In this document: positions 41,390-42,374 of the stretch, in pieces
Layout: each line of letters starts with the position of its first letter
Position numbering within the stretch: position 1 is the stretch's first letter
Source: Thauera phenolivorans
GTDB taxonomy: Bacteria > Pseudomonadota > Gammaproteobacteria > Burkholderiales > Rhodocyclaceae
Assembly: GCF_001696715.1 (NCBI RefSeq)
Contig: NZ_MBFM01000005.1
Coordinates: 440,128-482,501 of the forward strand
Reading direction: 5' to 3'
Length of the DNA: 42,374 bases
Program-made: the position numbers and the translations under genes
The notes under the pieces: model-generated
What the model was told of the DNA's origin: nothing
What the model saw: the letters and a program-made list of their open reading frames with translations, nothing else
Databases searched by the model: none

Positions 41390-42374
41390 ATGATTCTGAC
41401 TGCTGAGCAGGAGATGATCCGCGACTCGATCCGCGCCTTCGCGCAGGAACGGCTCGCCCCCTTTGCGGCCGAATGGGACCGCGACCACACCTTCCCGCGC
41501 GAGGCGCTGAACGAACTCGCCGGACTCGGCGCGCTCGGCATGGTGGTGCCCGAGGAGTGGGGCGGCGCCGGCATGGACTACATGAGCCTGGTGCTCGCGC
41601 TCGAGGAGATCGCCGCAGGCGACGGCGCCACCTCGACCATCGTCAGCGTGCAGAACTCGCTGCCCTGCGGCATCCTCAACCGCTTCGGTAACGACGCGCA
41701 GAAGGAAGCCTGGCTCAAGCCGCTCGCCCGCGGCGAGAAGCTCGGCTGCTTCTGCCTCACCGAGCCGCACGTCGGCTCGGATGCCGCCGCGATCCGCTCC
41801 ACCGCGGTCCGCGACGGCAACGAGTGGGTGTTGAACGGCGTCAAGCAGTTCATCACCACCGGCAAGCACGCCGATGTCGCGATCGTGTTCGCGGTCACCG
41901 ACAAGGCGGCGGGCAAGAAGGGCATCACCTGCTTCCTCGTGCCCGCGAACGCGCCCGGCTACCAGGTCGGCCGCATCGAGGAGAAGATGGGGCAGAAGGC
42001 CTCCGACACCACGCAGATCCTGTTCGAGAACTGCCGCATCCCGGCCGACTCGGTGATCGGCGCCGAAGGCGAGGGCTACAGGATCGCGCTCGCCAACCTC
42101 GAAGCCGGCCGCATCGGCATCGCCGCCCAGTGCCTCGGCATGGCGCGCGCCGCGCTCGAGGCGGCGGTCAAGTACGCGCAGGAGCGCGAGAGCTTCGGCA
42201 AGCCGATCTTCGAGCACCAGGCGGTGAATTTCCGCCTCGCCGACATGGCGACGCAACTCGAGGCCGCGCGCCAGCTCGTGTGGCACGCCGCCAGCCTGAA
42301 GGACGCCGGCCGCCCCTGCCTCAAGGAGGCCTCGATGGCCAAGCTGTTCGCCTCCGAGATGGCCGAGCGCGTGT
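41390..42374 (+). CDS. Acyl-CoA dehydrogenase (C-terminus outside window)
   Basis: This FAD enzyme oxidises acyl-CoA to enoyl-CoA. Translation from the ATG at 41390 (GAAGGAA upstream) reads MILTAEQEMIRDSIRAFAQE and continues with GLGALGMVVPEEWGGAGMDY, LGCFCLTEPHVGSDAAAIRS, WVLNGVKQFITTGKHADVAI, EKMGQKASDTTQILFENCRI and YAQERESFGKPIFEHQAVNF. These are short- and branched-chain acyl-CoA dehydrogenase signatures. The frame is open at the right edge with 328 codons seen; the catalytic Glu near residue 370 is beyond it. The substrate class is unresolved. It is the third structural gene of the MerR-controlled operon, 105 bases after the thiolase. Confidence 0.95.
   Translation, partial: MILTAEQEMIRDSIRAFAQERLAPFAAEWDRDHTFPREALNELAGLGALGMVVPEEWGGAGMDYMSLVLALEEIAAGDGATSTIVSVQNSLPCGILNRFGNDAQKEAWLKPLARGEKLGCFCLTEPHVGSDAAAIRSTAVRDGNEWVLNGVKQFITTGKHADVAIVFAVTDKAAGKKGITCFLVPANAPGYQVGRIEEKMGQKASDTTQILFENCRIPADSVIGAEGEGYRIALANLEAGRIGIAAQCLGMARAALEAAVKYAQERESFGKPIFEHQAVNFRLADMATQLEAARQLVWHAASLKDAGRPCLKEASMAKLFASEMAERV

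Noticed and set aside
39770-42286. Long minus-strand open frame opposite the thioesterase, thiolase and dehydrogenase
   Set aside because: No motif; the plus-strand genes have catalytic residues and ribosome sites.

Overview
This window looks like the chromosome of a high-GC betaproteobacterium of the Rhodocyclales, most like the Thauera/Azoarcus group. That placement is an inference from gene content and order, not from a database search. The supporting features are a thiL-pgpA-pncC-recA order, a class I PHA synthase, a complete ubiT-ubiV-ubiU set for oxygen-independent ubiquinone synthesis, osmolyte dipeptide (NAGGN) genes and a PEP-CTERM protein. Almost all sequence is coding and very GC-rich, so long antisense open frames are common and have been ignored. 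No rRNA, tRNA, CRISPR array, insertion sequence or prophage was seen.

Layout. 1-2984 (minus): thiL, pgpA, pncC and recA (recA runs off the left edge), with a LexA box before recA. 3103-6649 (plus): two overlapping genes for N-acetylglutaminylglutamine amide synthesis. 6594-9164 (minus): ubiU, ubiV and ubiT, preceded by an FNR/Anr-type site. 9257-13003 (minus): a sodium:solute symporter and, upstream of it, one polypeptide that joins an arginase-family ureohydrolase to ornithine aminotransferase. 13133-14662 (minus): ubiB. 14809-17934 (plus): argS, a SPOR-domain protein and dsbA. 18049-21756 (minus): a TAXI-type TRAP transporter.

21757-25157 is the most unusual part. It is less GC-biased and carries a cyclic-di-GMP-I (GEMM) riboswitch in front of a secreted subtilisin-like protease. 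Next comes a sigma-54-type promoter in front of a PEP-CTERM protein gene that is knocked out of frame by a 17-bp tandem duplication at the signal-peptide junction. A strong terminator closes the region.

25322-34519 (plus): an eleven-gene, tightly overlapping operon for a hybrid type II secretion / type IV pilus-like machine. It has GspG, GspF, GspE, four small inner-membrane/accessory proteins, a lipoprotein secretin with a C-terminal cohesin-like domain, and three more pseudopilin-like proteins. A BtuF-like binding-fold protein gene follows at 34531-35376. 35419-38877 (minus): a metallo-beta-lactamase-fold hydrolase, phaC, and a solitary PIN-domain protein. 39031-42374 (plus): a MerR-family regulator, a dyad operator inside an elongated promoter spacer, then a hotdog thioesterase, a thiolase and an acyl-CoA dehydrogenase (cut by the right edge), together an acyl-CoA degradation operon.

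How it fits together. The window combines respiratory flexibility (ubiUVT alongside ubiB), carbon and nitrogen storage or catabolism (PHA, arginine, acyl-CoA), osmotic protection (NAGGN) and a surface/secretion block (c-di-GMP-controlled protease, sigma-54-driven PEP-CTERM protein, hybrid secretion system). This would suit a floc- or biofilm-forming denitrifier. The main points for follow-up are the arginase-OAT fusion, the riboswitch-protease pair, and the duplication-disrupted PEP-CTERM gene.
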